The position numbers were made by a program, and so were the translations under genes. The notes below the pieces were generated by a model. It had not been told where the DNA came from. It saw only the letters and a program-made list of their open reading frames with translations, and ran no database searches. From SMWC01 sp045561055 (GTDB taxonomy: Bacteria; Pseudomonadota; Gammaproteobacteria; Steroidobacterales; Rariloculaceae), in contig JBJKYL010000013.1 in assembly GCA_045561055.1 (NCBI GenBank), positions 193,249 to 257,248 of the forward strand: a stretch of DNA of 64,000 bases, given 5' to 3'. Of the stretch, positions 7,557 to 16,963 are shown piece by piece. Within the stretch, counting starts at the first letter, position 1; every line of letters starts with the position of its first letter.

Positions 7557-9638
7557 TCAGTTACCGGACGCGTGGGCAGTAGACGCGAACTCCGCCGGCG
7601 TCTCTTCCAACGATGCCATGTCCGCAACTACTTCGGTTGCTTGCTGGAGAAGGATGTCGACTGGTTCCGATATTTCAAGTTCTTCAATCGATAACAATGG
7701 TTCAAGGTTAGATGCGGCGCGGCGTTCGTTTTCTCGCTCTAGTTGTTCTTCCTGGAGTCTGTTGCGCTCTGCTTGCCGTTCGGCCAGGTTTAGAGAAACT
7801 GTTTCACGGCCCCTAAGTTCTTTAAATGCGGCTACATCTTCCAGCAGATAGTTGTAGTTGGGATCACTCAAGGCGCGCGCTGATCGCCGTTCTTCCAGCA
7901 GTTGGATTGCCGGTTCTAGAGAGGATTCAGCACGGAAGCGAGTCGGTTCTATTTGGTCCCAGGGAAGCGCCTCGTCCCGAGTGCTCTCGCCGACTATTGT
8001 GGTATCAACTAGCGAAGGCAATTCGATATCTGGGACGACGCCGCGGTGCTGAGTGCTACCGCCTGTTACGCGGTAATATTTACCAATAGTAAGTGTCAAC
8101 TGACCATAACCTGGCGCACGCATGAATTGGTCGAGACTGAAAAGATTTTGTACTGAGCCCTTACCGAACGTCTGTTGGCCAATCACGACACCGCGCTCGT
8201 AATCCTGTATCGCCGCCGCGAAGATTTCGGATGCACTAGCACTGTAACGATCGACGAGTACTGCCAGCGGTCCGTCGTATACCACGCCGGGTATGGGGTC
8301 ATCGAGTATTTCGATGTTACCGCGCGTTTGTCTGAGCTGTACAACAGGCCCACGCTCGATAAACAATCCGCTGAGTTCGGTAGCTTCGGAGAGATGGCCG
8401 CCGCCATTCTGCCTAAGATCGATAACGAGTCCATCGATGCCTTGGTCTTGGAGTTCGTCGACTAATCGTGAAACATCCCGTGTCGTGCTGGTATAACTCT
8501 CTTCGCCGCGGGCACGTGCGGCGTAATCAAGATAGAAGCTAGGCACGCGGATGACACCGACATTGTAGAGATTGCCTTCGTGACTAACCTCGAGTCGATC
8601 GCTTTTAGCTGCCTGCTCCTCAAGTTTTACTTGGTCGCGGATCAAATCCAGGAATCTCTCCGGAGACCCGGGAACAGCACCGGCTGGCAGGATTTGCAGG
8701 CGTACCGTCGTGCCGCCAGGTCCGCGTATTATTTGGACCACGTCGTCAAGGCGCCATCCGATGACATCTACGATCTCGCCGTCGGCACCTTGGGCGACAC
8801 CTGTAATGCGATCCTCGGGTTTCAGTTGCCCATCAATTTGTGCTGGGCCGCCGGGGATGAGATTGGTTACAGTGACGTAGTCATTTTCGAGTTGCAGCGA
8901 TGCACCGATACCTTCATAAGACAGGCTCATCTGAATGCGATACTCTTCGCTATCACGCGGAGACATGTAGCTAGAGTGCGGGTCCATGGTATGTGCCATG
9001 GCGTTCATGAACGTAGCAAAGACATCATTCGAGTTGAGTTGCACGATACGAGTGAGGATTCGCTCATAGCGTTCCTGAAGAATTTCAGCTGTCTCGAGCC
9101 ACGTTTTACCGGTCAGAACTAAACTCAGTCCATCGTTCTTAATGCGTTTACGCCAAATTTCTTGGATCTCTTCGTCGGTATTTGGCCAGGACATATCGCT
9201 ACGGTCGAATTGGAACGATTCCTCAACCGTAAAATCTGGTTCATGTTCAAGAAGAGTGAGCGCGAACGCAACCCGTTCTTCGGTTCGGAGTCTAAAAAGG
9301 TTAAAGATTTCGAAGATAGGCTCTAGCTCGCCTTTTCGAGCGCGATCGTCTAGTTCATATCGGTAACGGGCGAAAGAGGAGATGTCGCTACTGAGGAAAT
9401 ACAACCGATTACCGTCAAGCGTATCAAGGTAGCGATCTAAAATGGCTGAGGAAAATGAGTTATCAATCCGGGGTCTAGAGTAGTGTAGATCTTCTATGAT
9501 CCGAGTGACCCTCTGACTAATATCAGGGTGTTTCTCGTCCATGATGAGATCACCCTCTAGACCCGTTGCTGCGGTGATTATCGCGCAAAGTCCTAGACAC
9601 AGAGTGCTACCGGCCCACCACCGCACTTTTCCCGTCAC
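7557..9638 (-). CDS. prc: Periplasmic tail-specific protease Prc (S41)
   Basis: Prc trims and degrades periplasmic proteins by their C-terminal tails and acts in cell-wall hydrolase control. The 693-residue protein has a signal sequence, a long helical N-terminal domain, a PDZ domain around residues 235-320 and an S41 core. The catalytic dyad is Ser468 in Tyr-Ser-Ala-Ser-Ala-Ser-Glu and Lys493 in Phe-Gly-Lys-Gly-Ser-Val-Gln, the same 25-residue spacing as in E. coli Prc. A helical C-terminal domain follows. Translation starts at GTG, with an AAGGAG a few bases upstream that supports this choice. Confidence 0.96.
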   Translation of the reverse strand: MTGKVRWWAGSTLCLGLCAIITAATGLEGDLIMDEKHPDISQRVTRIIEDLHYSRPRIDNSFSSAILDRYLDTLDGNRLYFLSSDISSFARYRYELDDRARKGELEPIFEIFNLFRLRTEERVAFALTLLEHEPDFTVEESFQFDRSDMSWPNTDEEIQEIWRKRIKNDGLSLVLTGKTWLETAEILQERYERILTRIVQLNSNDVFATFMNAMAHTMDPHSSYMSPRDSEEYRIQMSLSYEGIGASLQLENDYVTVTNLIPGGPAQIDGQLKPEDRITGVAQGADGEIVDVIGWRLDDVVQIIRGPGGTTVRLQILPAGAVPGSPERFLDLIRDQVKLEEQAAKSDRLEVSHEGNLYNVGVIRVPSFYLDYAARARGEESYTSTTRDVSRLVDELQDQGIDGLVIDLRQNGGGHLSEATELSGLFIERGPVVQLRQTRGNIEILDDPIPGVVYDGPLAVLVDRYSASASEIFAAAIQDYERGVVIGQQTFGKGSVQNLFSLDQFMRAPGYGQLTLTIGKYYRVTGGSTQHRGVVPDIELPSLVDTTIVGESTRDEALPWDQIEPTRFRAESSLEPAIQLLEERRSARALSDPNYNYLLEDVAAFKELRGRETVSLNLAERQAERNRLQEEQLERENERRAASNLEPLLSIEELEISEPVDILLQQATEVVADMASLEETPAEFASTAHASGN

Positions 9639-9752
9639 TGCCTCTCCTTAAATTATATTTTGGTCAAGCCCTACTTTAGGAAAAGGGCTCACACGTTATT
9701 TTCTTCCAGTGGAAGGATAGCATGGCCGAATTTCAAACACAGTTACTACATT

Positions 9753-10025
9753 TTACTTTGAATGAAAAGCATCTCGATCATGCCATAGGCAGCGTGCTAG
9801 GCGTAGTAGCTGAATAATAAGGTATGGGCTTACGACCAATACCCAAGCTAGCGGAGCTCCGTTTGCTAGATCGCCCCAGACATATCCGATCAGCGCCCAC
9901 AGACCGCCCTCAGCCGCGTATTCGCCAACGACGTGTGTGCCAACCCAATAGACTAGAGCCGGCAATGGTACAAGGCCGAAACCAAGCATTACTATAGCGA
10001 TCAATAGTTCTTTTCTACGCTGCAT
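9753..10025 (-). CDS. Small membrane protein, unknown function
   Basis: The 90-residue product has a basic N-terminus (Gln-Arg-Arg-Lys) and two hydrophobic stretches, at about residues 8-28 and 58-76. A Gly/Ala-rich link lies between them and a charged tail ends the protein. It is probably an inner-membrane protein with two helices. It lies 97 bases after a lipoprotein gene on the same strand and may close that small operon. I do not recognise the family. Confidence 0.6.
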   Translation of the reverse strand: MQRRKELLIAIVMLGFGLVPLPALVYWVGTHVVGEYAAEGGLWALIGYVWGDLANGAPLAWVLVVSPYLIIQLLRLARCLWHDRDAFHSK

Positions 10026-10122
10026 TTTTTAAGCCCTATCGCAATTAATGCAATTGCAATAATTGGTCTTATAAGAACTCTAAAGAAATTAGGCCATCAC
10101 AGGCTAGCGTAATCGACAATGA

Positions 10123-10812
10123 CTATCCCAAATTTGGGCCAGCCCCGTATCCAAAGGGAGAAGTAAGAAAATCTCTAAGTTGTTCGGTTAATCCTTGACA
10201 CGCTTGTGCTTGCGGTCTTGCTATCAACGGGATGGGAATAACAATAGCCGGCATCACAGAACGGCCTAGGAAATCAGCGTAGATCGTTCCGGTAGAATTG
10301 AGTTCCTGAAGGTCCCAGATCGTAGCATCATAACGCGCGTCATCCTCCCACCAAGCGAGTCCCATACAGGCTGCACCGCCGACTCCTGCAGCACAGCTAA
10401 TTCCACCGCCGCTCGCGGTCCTGTCGGTGGATCCGTCGAGCCACACGACGAAGCGAACGCCGGTATTTTCAACAGTATCTAGGACTCCAGGCCTTTCCAA
10501 TAAAACAGTCAGATCGTTTGTGCTCAGCGGCGCTAGTGATGGTTCAAACCAAGGGTATAATTGATCTTCAAAATCGGTTGTGGAATAGACATCTAGTCCC
10601 TCGCTACCGTTTGCTAGTGCGTTGCTAATACAGTCGACGAATTCCACTTCCGCTTCGTGCGTCGCATGATGTTTGCGTGCAAGAATAACGACCCGTTCAC
10701 CATCGGCTATCACGCTATCAGTTTGTTTATAGGGTTCCATCCGTGCTGTAACGCCACAGGCGCTAATACCATTGATTATTACGAGGCAGAGGCACAATTT
10801 AAGTTTCATCAT
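10123..10812 (-). CDS. Predicted lipoprotein, unknown function
   Basis: I start this gene at the ATG pair 10809-10812, not at the longer frame beginning at 10941. This start lies four bases after the stop of the upstream lipoprotein gene and gives a proper lipoprotein signal ending in Gly-Ile-Ser-Ala-Cys. The mature part of about 210 residues has a segment (Gly-Gly-Gly-Ile-Ser-Cys-Ala-Ala-Gly-Val-Gly-Gly) followed by a Trp-Trp pair, and a C-terminal Phe-Gly-Tyr-Gly-Ala-Gly. It looks exported and anchored to the outer membrane. I recognise no catalytic motif. Confidence 0.7.
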   Translation of the reverse strand: MMKLKLCLCLVIINGISACGVTARMEPYKQTDSVIADGERVVILARKHHATHEAEVEFVDCISNALANGSEGLDVYSTTDFEDQLYPWFEPSLAPLSTNDLTVLLERPGVLDTVENTGVRFVVWLDGSTDRTASGGGISCAAGVGGAACMGLAWWEDDARYDATIWDLQELNSTGTIYADFLGRSVMPAIVIPIPLIARPQAQACQGLTEQLRDFLTSPFGYGAGPNLG

Positions 10813-10816
10813 AATG

Positions 10817-11470
10817 CTAATTTGTGACTGTGATTTCTGGCGGTAGAGCATTTTTATCCCGTCTCTCCTGTATCCAATATTCAACTTGCGGTAATTCACC
10901 GAAACGAGTTGAGACCGCCGCACCGACCTCGCGCATAGCAACTACTGTCGCTCGATTCAACGCCACCTCTTTATTTCCCAGTTCTGCCTTACCGTATCCA
11001 CTCACGGGCCAGTCGGTCACAAGATCACCATCCGTGTCGAAGAGCTTTAGCCGGTATTGCATCCACACCTCCACGAACTCGTCATTCCCACCGACCGGCA
11101 CATCGAATTCGAATTTCTCCAGTTCGGGTTGTAGAACCCCATCTAGTCGCGAGAAATCTGTAGAAGTAAGAGGGAAAGATTCGACGGGATAAGCCTCGAG
11201 AAACATCGATTGAGCAAGCCCATCAAGGAGATCCTGGTTGGCATCGCCGAGAAATATAGTCCATGTTGCCTGTCGCGGAATCTCCTCGAAATACTCATAG
11301 CGGACGAATAGTTCGTCGTAGATAATTCCAACGCGCACTGGTAGCGGTTCGATGAGTGGTAGTGGAAAGTCGGTTTCGATATCAACTGACGACGCACAGC
11401 TGCCAAGAAAGCCGCTCGCCAAGCTAAAGAGCACTGATTTAATGACGCTGTGATGGCGCTCTCTCTGCAT
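10817..11470 (-). CDS. Predicted lipoprotein, unknown function
   Basis: This 217-residue protein starts with a signal sequence ending in Gly-Phe-Leu-Gly-Ser-Cys, a good lipobox, so it should be lipid-anchored in the envelope. The mature region is rich in beta-prone sequence and acidic residues. It includes Val-Arg-Val-Gly-Ile-Ile-Tyr and a Glu-Val-Trp-Met-Gln-Tyr-Arg-Leu-Lys strand. That recalls small lipoproteins of envelope assembly or transport complexes, but I cannot name a family. It is the first gene of a unit with the next lipoprotein (four-base gap) and perhaps the small membrane protein. Confidence 0.7.
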   Translation of the reverse strand: MQRERHHSVIKSVLFSLASGFLGSCASSVDIETDFPLPLIEPLPVRVGIIYDELFVRYEYFEEIPRQATWTIFLGDANQDLLDGLAQSMFLEAYPVESFPLTSTDFSRLDGVLQPELEKFEFDVPVGGNDEFVEVWMQYRLKLFDTDGDLVTDWPVSGYGKAELGNKEVALNRATVVAMREVGAAVSTRFGELPQVEYWIQERRDKNALPPEITVTN

Positions 11471-11554
11471 GATCTACATTGTACGGTGTGATTTAGGAAA
11501 TAATAGATAAATTTGCCAGATCCTTATTATTTTCCATAATCTATCTACTTATAA

Positions 11555-11585
11555 ATAGGACTAAAACTGAATTTTTTAGTCCTAT
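11555..11585. repeat. Perfect 12-bp inverted repeat in a divergent intergenic region
   Basis: The arms ATAGGACTAAAA (11555-11566) and TTTTAGTCCTAT (11574-11585) pair perfectly around a 7-base loop. The site lies between a leftward lipoprotein gene starting at 11470 and the rightward heme/FG-GAP gene starting at 11687. It could be an operator for either promoter, a bidirectional terminator or a structured leader. The T-run lies inside the stem, not after it. Confidence 0.6.
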
Positions 11586-11686
11586 AAGCTTACATTCTGG
11601 GGTTGTATTGTGGTTATCGGGTTGATGCACATATTAGGCGAGTTTAGACTTTTGCTTTGCGGACCCATTGAGGAAAGAAACTGATT

Positions 11687-13288
11687 ATGCCTCGGCTCGC
11701 AGTATTACTGATTATCGGGTTTATCGGTGCAGGTGGCATGGGCCTTTTGGCGCAGCGCTGGTTAATTGACTGGGAGCACGACCGTCTGATGGCTCAGGGG
11801 AAAACACTTTCTGCCCAGTACTGTAATGTTTGCCATATTGAACCCGACCCCAACATTTTACCGAAACGAAGCTGGGAGGCGGCGCTTGGTTACATGGGCT
11901 ACTGGTTGGGTATAAATGATATTGATTACCTTCAGGATCATCCTGAGTTTGCTCAACTCAATGTGTCGTCCCGTCACGAAGTGCTGGAACGAGAGAACGT
12001 ATTGCCGACTGGTGCGGTTTTGTCGGAGAGTGATTGGGAGGCGCTTCGTACCTATTACATCGAGTCTGCACCGCATGAGTCGATGCCGCAGATCGAAAAG
12101 CCAGAACTTCGCTGGCAACTACCACGGTTTAATCTTTTGGAAACCGATTATCCGATTGTTAATGCTGTTACGACGCTCGTGCATGTTCGGGAAGGCACGG
12201 CGCAAATTTATATTGGCGACGGGGCTGCACAGACATTATCTATAGTCGACGGAGATGGGCGCATGCTCATGGAACCGACCCGTGCACCGAGACCGCTAAC
12301 GCCGATCGATATTGAATTCGTTGATGAGACAGCTTACGTAGGGTCGATCGGTGATCTAATGTCTACTCGCCCCTCAAACGACCGACTAGCTCATATCGCG
12401 TCGGTCGATTTTTTCGGTCAGGAGAGGATCGAGGCTGAGTTTAGCGTCATCCTCGATGATTTGTTTCGCATGGCCGATATGAACGTTCTAGACCTTAACG
12501 GTGATGACCAGCTAGATTTCATTGTTTCGGGGTTTGGTAGCGTCGCGGGGAATGTGGCTTGGTATGAGTCCCATCCCGATGGCATCTTCAAAGAACAGGA
12601 GCTTATTGCTCTCCCTGGTGCCGTAAAGACAGAACCCTACGACTTTAACGGTGATGGGTGGATCGATATTATTGTGTTATTAGCCGACGCTCGGGAAGGA
12701 CTACATATTCTTGAAAACCAAGGCGACAACACATTCCAGCAACATACGATCTTTGAAACTCATCCGGCGTACGGCCACACATATTTCGAGTTGCAGGATT
12801 TCAATGCTGACGGCGCAATGGATGTGCTAGTCGTAAACGGCGACAATGTTGATTCGGATCCTTATAACACGAATAAGAACTATCACGGGATCCGCATTTA
12901 TTTAAACCGTGGGGACTATGAGTTCGAAGACGTATTCTTCTATCCTATGTACGGTGCGTTTATAGCTAAAGCTGCAGATTTTGATGAGGACGGAGATCTC
13001 GATATTGTTGCTAGCGCGTTCTACCCCGATTTCTCTTCGGGATCACGTGAGTCGTTTACGTATCTTGAAAGTCAGGGTGGGTTCGACTTCATTCCTTATA
13101 CAAATGGCCAAGTGATGCGTGGACGTTGGATGACCATGGATATAGGCGATGTCGATAGTGACTATGATATTGATATCGTTCTCGGTGGAGGCTACATTCC
13201 TACAGGTATGTTTGCGCACATGGATCTTTTTGATGATATGGTGGAGACAGCGCCGCCAATTCTTATCCTTAAGAACACGCTTCGCTAG
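11687..13288 (+). CDS. Membrane-anchored FG-GAP/VCBS repeat protein with a c-type heme motif
   Basis: The 533-residue protein has an N-terminal hydrophobic helix (residues 4-23). A Cys46-Asn-Val-Cys49-His50 motif typical of covalent heme attachment follows. About 350 residues of FG-GAP/VCBS beta-propeller repeats come next. At least four repeats contain Asp-x-Asn/Asp-x-Asp-Gly calcium loops, for example Asp-Phe-Asn-Gly-Asp-Gly and Asp-Glu-Asp-Gly-Asp. It should sit outside the inner membrane and may couple electron transfer or sensing to a binding propeller. That role is inference. A GAGGAAAG sequence precedes the ATG. A distal heme ligand cannot be assigned. Confidence 0.8.
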   Translation: MPRLAVLLIIGFIGAGGMGLLAQRWLIDWEHDRLMAQGKTLSAQYCNVCHIEPDPNILPKRSWEAALGYMGYWLGINDIDYLQDHPEFAQLNVSSRHEVLERENVLPTGAVLSESDWEALRTYYIESAPHESMPQIEKPELRWQLPRFNLLETDYPIVNAVTTLVHVREGTAQIYIGDGAAQTLSIVDGDGRMLMEPTRAPRPLTPIDIEFVDETAYVGSIGDLMSTRPSNDRLAHIASVDFFGQERIEAEFSVILDDLFRMADMNVLDLNGDDQLDFIVSGFGSVAGNVAWYESHPDGIFKEQELIALPGAVKTEPYDFNGDGWIDIIVLLADAREGLHILENQGDNTFQQHTIFETHPAYGHTYFELQDFNADGAMDVLVVNGDNVDSDPYNTNKNYHGIRIYLNRGDYEFEDVFFYPMYGAFIAKAADFDEDGDLDIVASAFYPDFSSGSRESFTYLESQGGFDFIPYTNGQVMRGRWMTMDIGDVDSDYDIDIVLGGGYIPTGMFAHMDLFDDMVETAPPILILKNTLR

Positions 13289-13296
13289 GTATTGAT

Positions 13297-15243
13297 CTAT
13301 TGATTGTTTTTGCCTACGGACTTCTGAATAGAGAGGCGAACTCGCCGTTCGGTAGCTGGAAATCCAATTGCTTCTTCATAACTGGAATCGTTTAGGTTAT
13401 CGATAGCTAGGTTTAGCTGTACCGAATTTTTTAGGCTCCAGGTGAAAGCTGCATCTAGTTTCGAGTAACTTGGTAGTAATCTTTGTCCCGTTGGAATCGA
13501 AGTATCAATTCTTTCATCAATGTATTGCCAGGATAAATGCGAAGACAGTTTTTCCGAGATTCTCCAGGACAGTCCGACGCCCCCTCGAAAATTGGGGCGT
13601 TGGTTTAGAACTACGTTGCTATTGAGGTTTTGGATGTCAATATATGTGAGATGAGCAGATAGTGAGACCGACTCAGTTGGGTCGTAACCGCCGCTGATGT
13701 CGATTCCGTTGATATCAACCTGACTGCGGTTAACAGTCTTGAAATTCATAAAGTCGAAGTCGATAAGATTTTCAAAGTGTTGTTGGAAAGCCGCAATCTG
13801 CCACTGCAGTGAGCTCTCCGGAGGCTGTAGTTCGAGGCCGAGTTCCCAACTTTTTGCGGTTTCTGGTCGGAGATTCGGATTTCCGACGAGGGGATCCGCA
13901 AGACCAAATAGGCTAGGGAGTTTAAAGGCATTAGCGTTTTCTAGGCGAATGCGTATATGTTCTCCGCCGAAGGCATAGTCGAATGTGATCTTTCCGGTCG
14001 TTACTCGGCTGGACATTTCCGTGTTATCTGTTCGAACTGCAGCGAGCACACCAATTCCGGTCGCAGCTCGATACCCGAGTTCTGCGTAGGCGCTTACCAC
14101 TTCACGGGATAACTGGTAGCCTGTTGGCACGGTGATTCCCGGCGTAAAGTCAATGTGTCCTGAACTTTCACCTATTTCCTGCTCAAAACCGAGACCGGCG
14201 GCAAGGTTGAGTCGTACCATGAACGCTGATTTGACGAACATATTTAACGCTGTTCGGGAGAAATGGTTATTGCTACGATTCGCTGGAATGGTTGAGTCAA
14301 GGCCAGGTGCGACACCCGGTGAGATGATTTTTTCGTGATGATCGTAATGAGTCGCCGACAAGTGGAGCTTCGAGTTCTTTGAAAGCTGCGACGTTAGTGT
14401 GATGCTTGCTGAATTGTCGTCCGATTCGCGTTGAGTCTTGTTTCGGATGACTGCCAGCACCGGTCCACCACTGCTATCGGGGAAGCCGCCCGCTGCTGTA
14501 CTGCTGTGACGCGCATATATCGATACTGATGTAGAGTTGTTCTGGGTGAGGTCTAATTTAGCTATGATAGAGTTTCCGTCGAAGTTGTCCTGAGACCGAC
14601 TATCGCCATCCTCTATAGCGCTTAATCCGACACTAAACTGGCTAGATTCTGCGATCGGGCCGCTAAGCCTTAGCCCGCCTCGCTGGTAGTTTCCGCTACC
14701 AACTTCTGCATTAGCGTTACCTGAAAATGTGTCAGTTCCGCCTCGCATAACGATGTTTATGACGCCACTCAATGCGTCTGAGCCATAGACGGAGGATGAT
14801 GGTCCACGAATGATTTCTATGCGTTCGATGTGATCAATATTCAGTGTCGTAAAGTCGAATGAACCGCCACGTGTATTTGTTGGGTCATTCATTCGTACAC
14901 CGTCGATGAATACAGATGTAAAATTAGGTTCGCCGCCCCGAATAAATAATTCGCCGATATTTCCTCGGCTACCCGGCAGATTGACATGTAGCCCGGGAAC
15001 GTCCGATAGTAGATCGAATGCGTTACTGTCGTTGCGCACTAAGATTTCCGCGGCATCGATTACTGTTGAAGGGCCGCTGAAAAGACGCTGGTTCGGAATA
15101 CGGGTTCCAGAGACGACTAGTGTTTCCATCGCAGTGGATCTTTCCTGCGCGTCAATGGTTTGGGGTATCCACTGTGAAGAAAGCGTGACGATAAAGGTAA
15201 GAAGAAGTTTCAAGCTGAGTTGGCGACGATCGGTTGAGTCCAC
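13297..15243 (-). CDS. TonB-dependent outer-membrane receptor (BtuB-like)
   Basis: The plug domain shows the expected order: a Glu-Thr-Leu-Val-Val-Ser-Gly TonB-box-like start, Gly-Glu-Leu-Phe-Ile-Arg-Gly-Gly, and Ile-Glu-Ile-Ile-Arg-Gly-Pro-Ser-Ser. A beta-barrel ending in an aromatic-poor strand follows. The layout resembles BtuB-type receptors for cobalamin or similar ligands, but the ligand is not proven and no cobalamin riboswitch is evident upstream. The open frame extends to 15384, overlapping the divergent TPR gene. I prefer the GTG at 15243, which has an AGAGG upstream and begins a convincing signal peptide ending Ile-Asp-Ala-Gln. The product is about 648 residues. Confidence 0.85.
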   Translation of the reverse strand: MDSTDRRQLSLKLLLTFIVTLSSQWIPQTIDAQERSTAMETLVVSGTRIPNQRLFSGPSTVIDAAEILVRNDSNAFDLLSDVPGLHVNLPGSRGNIGELFIRGGEPNFTSVFIDGVRMNDPTNTRGGSFDFTTLNIDHIERIEIIRGPSSSVYGSDALSGVINIVMRGGTDTFSGNANAEVGSGNYQRGGLRLSGPIAESSQFSVGLSAIEDGDSRSQDNFDGNSIIAKLDLTQNNSTSVSIYARHSSTAAGGFPDSSGGPVLAVIRNKTQRESDDNSASITLTSQLSKNSKLHLSATHYDHHEKIISPGVAPGLDSTIPANRSNNHFSRTALNMFVKSAFMVRLNLAAGLGFEQEIGESSGHIDFTPGITVPTGYQLSREVVSAYAELGYRAATGIGVLAAVRTDNTEMSSRVTTGKITFDYAFGGEHIRIRLENANAFKLPSLFGLADPLVGNPNLRPETAKSWELGLELQPPESSLQWQIAAFQQHFENLIDFDFMNFKTVNRSQVDINGIDISGGYDPTESVSLSAHLTYIDIQNLNSNVVLNQRPNFRGGVGLSWRISEKLSSHLSWQYIDERIDTSIPTGQRLLPSYSKLDAAFTWSLKNSVQLNLAIDNLNDSSYEEAIGFPATERRVRLSIQKSVGKNNQ

Positions 15244-15362
15244 GGGATTTCGCAGCCTCTGGTGTTTGGGTTGGTCATTGTAGCCGTATTGCTGAGTCGG
15301 GATTGCAGGTGCTAGATTGATATTATGAGCGATAATTAATACGTGGGATTGGTCGGAAAATA

Positions 15363-16907
15363 ATGGGAAAAAAAGATCCAGCATTTCGCGCTGAGGTAGT
15401 CGACAAAGCCTTCAATGCAGCTACAGCCGCTCATCATGCCGGTGACCGTGTGACTGCTAAGCGCCTTTATCGAAAGGTTCTGAAGCTGCAGCCTCAGCAC
15501 TTGAGAGCCTTGCGCCTGTCTGCGCTGCTCGTCCATGAATTGGGTGATGTTGAAGAAGCGGAACGATTGTTAAATGCCGCGATACGTTACTCCTCTATCG
15601 ATGATTCCGGTCCGTTTGAAGATCTAGGCCTTCTTCATATGCAAAACGGGCAGCAAGAGAAGGCTGAGCCATTGTTACGGCGTGCCTTAAAAATAAAACC
15701 TGACAGCTTGACAGCTCTGAGTCGTCTTGGTTCGACATTGCTGACCTGTGGCCGTGGGTTGGAAGCTGTTGAGGTTTTTCGCCGAGCTCAGGAAGTAAAG
15801 GCTGACGATCCGCAGATCGGCTATGGCCTTGCTCATGCCTTACTGGAGAGTAAGGCATTCGATGATGCGATCTTAGCTAGTGATGAAATGCTTGGAGTTA
15901 AACCGGACGATGCGGCGATACTAACTATAAAAGGCGTCGCTTTGCTGCAATTGGAGCGGCTGGAAGAGGCCGAAGATGTGCTCGACCGTAGCGCTGAACT
16001 CAATGGCGAAGATATCAACACGTTGTTACACCTAGGTCGTGTGAGATTGGTACGGAATGATTTTGAAAAGGCTATTGTAACTCTCGAGGAAGCAGCAAGA
16101 CTCGCGCCGGACCTCGCAACAATTCATAGCCAATTGGCGAATGCACATGCGGCGAAGGGATCCCCTGATATCGCAGTTGAACTCTGTAATACGTTTTTAA
16201 AGCGAAACCCGACGTCCGCTGCATTGCTCTTAGTCAAAGCTCTGGCTTTGCGTGACGCAGGTAAAAACAACGAGGCGGACACACTTTTAGGGCAAGAGAC
16301 GTTAGTGCAGACATCTCAAATTACCGTGCCGTCTCGTTACGGTAGTCTTGAACGTTTTAATGCGGCGTTAGAGAAAATGGTTCGTGAGCATCCGTCTCTA
16401 GCACGGACGCATACGAATAGAGCTACGCGTAACGGAATTCAGACCGGGAGTCTCAGTGTTGAGTCACCCCCTGACATGCGGGCTCTCCTCAGTCTCGTCA
16501 ATGGCATAGTGAGGTCGATGAAAGCTAATCTGACCGATGCCGGGCACGGTGACCATCCTTGGGTACGCTATGCGCCGGCTCAATGGACCGTCAACTCGTG
16601 GGCAGTAATCCTTGAGGACCAAGGCTACCAACTATCACATATCCATCCAGAAGCATGGATGAGTGCCGTTTATTATGTTGCCGTTCCTGAAGATGGTGTG
16701 GGTCCCGATTACGGCGAGGATGGTTGGCTTGAAATTGGGCAGCCATCAGACCAGTTGTTTGCAAAGTCGGAAACGCCGCTACGTTCTATTCGGCCGGAGC
16801 CCGGCAAACTAGTAACTTTTCCTTCGTACACGTTTCATCGTACGAAGCCTTTTAATAGCGCTAAGCAGCGTATCAGTATTTCGTTCGATATCTTTGCGGA
16901 GCCCTAA
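15363..16907 (+). CDS. TPR protein with C-terminal 2OG-Fe(II) oxygenase-like domain
   Basis: About 310 residues of tetratricopeptide repeats are followed by a domain that resembles the putative 2-oxoglutarate/Fe(II) oxygenases of the PF13759 type. Visible candidate ligands are His426-Ile-His428-Pro-Glu430 and His492 in Tyr-Thr-Phe-His-Arg-Thr, with Arg503 in Arg-Ile-Ser-Ile-Ser-Phe-Asp as the likely 2-oxoglutarate contact. There is no signal peptide, so it should act in the cytosol, perhaps hydroxylating a protein or small molecule docked by the TPR part. It is divergent from the BtuB-like receptor. The substrate is unknown. Confidence 0.85.
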   Translation: MGKKDPAFRAEVVDKAFNAATAAHHAGDRVTAKRLYRKVLKLQPQHLRALRLSALLVHELGDVEEAERLLNAAIRYSSIDDSGPFEDLGLLHMQNGQQEKAEPLLRRALKIKPDSLTALSRLGSTLLTCGRGLEAVEVFRRAQEVKADDPQIGYGLAHALLESKAFDDAILASDEMLGVKPDDAAILTIKGVALLQLERLEEAEDVLDRSAELNGEDINTLLHLGRVRLVRNDFEKAIVTLEEAARLAPDLATIHSQLANAHAAKGSPDIAVELCNTFLKRNPTSAALLLVKALALRDAGKNNEADTLLGQETLVQTSQITVPSRYGSLERFNAALEKMVREHPSLARTHTNRATRNGIQTGSLSVESPPDMRALLSLVNGIVRSMKANLTDAGHGDHPWVRYAPAQWTVNSWAVILEDQGYQLSHIHPEAWMSAVYYVAVPEDGVGPDYGEDGWLEIGQPSDQLFAKSETPLRSIRPEPGKLVTFPSYTFHRTKPFNSAKQRISISFDIFAEP

Positions 16908-16963
16908 TAAACAGTGCCTGGGAAGCTCAGCGGGCTTATAGCCAGAGTCTGTGCGCCCTTGAC

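Noticed and set aside
7618..9366. Several open frames antisense to prc
   Set aside because: They lie fully inside prc, have no ribosome-binding sites and encode low-complexity Ser/Arg-rich peptides typical of the opposite strand of a coding region.
9680..9705. Hairpin AGCCC/GGGCT downstream of the 90-residue protein gene
   Set aside because: The stem is five bases with a long loop and lacks a following T-run on the gene's strand.
10813..10941. N-terminal extension of the second lipoprotein gene
   Set aside because: It overlaps the end of the upstream lipoprotein gene and hides the lipoprotein signal; the ATG at 10812 fits better.
15244..15362. Cobalamin riboswitch before the BtuB-like receptor
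   Set aside because: The gap between the divergent genes is about 120 bases, too short for the element, and no conserved B12-box was seen.
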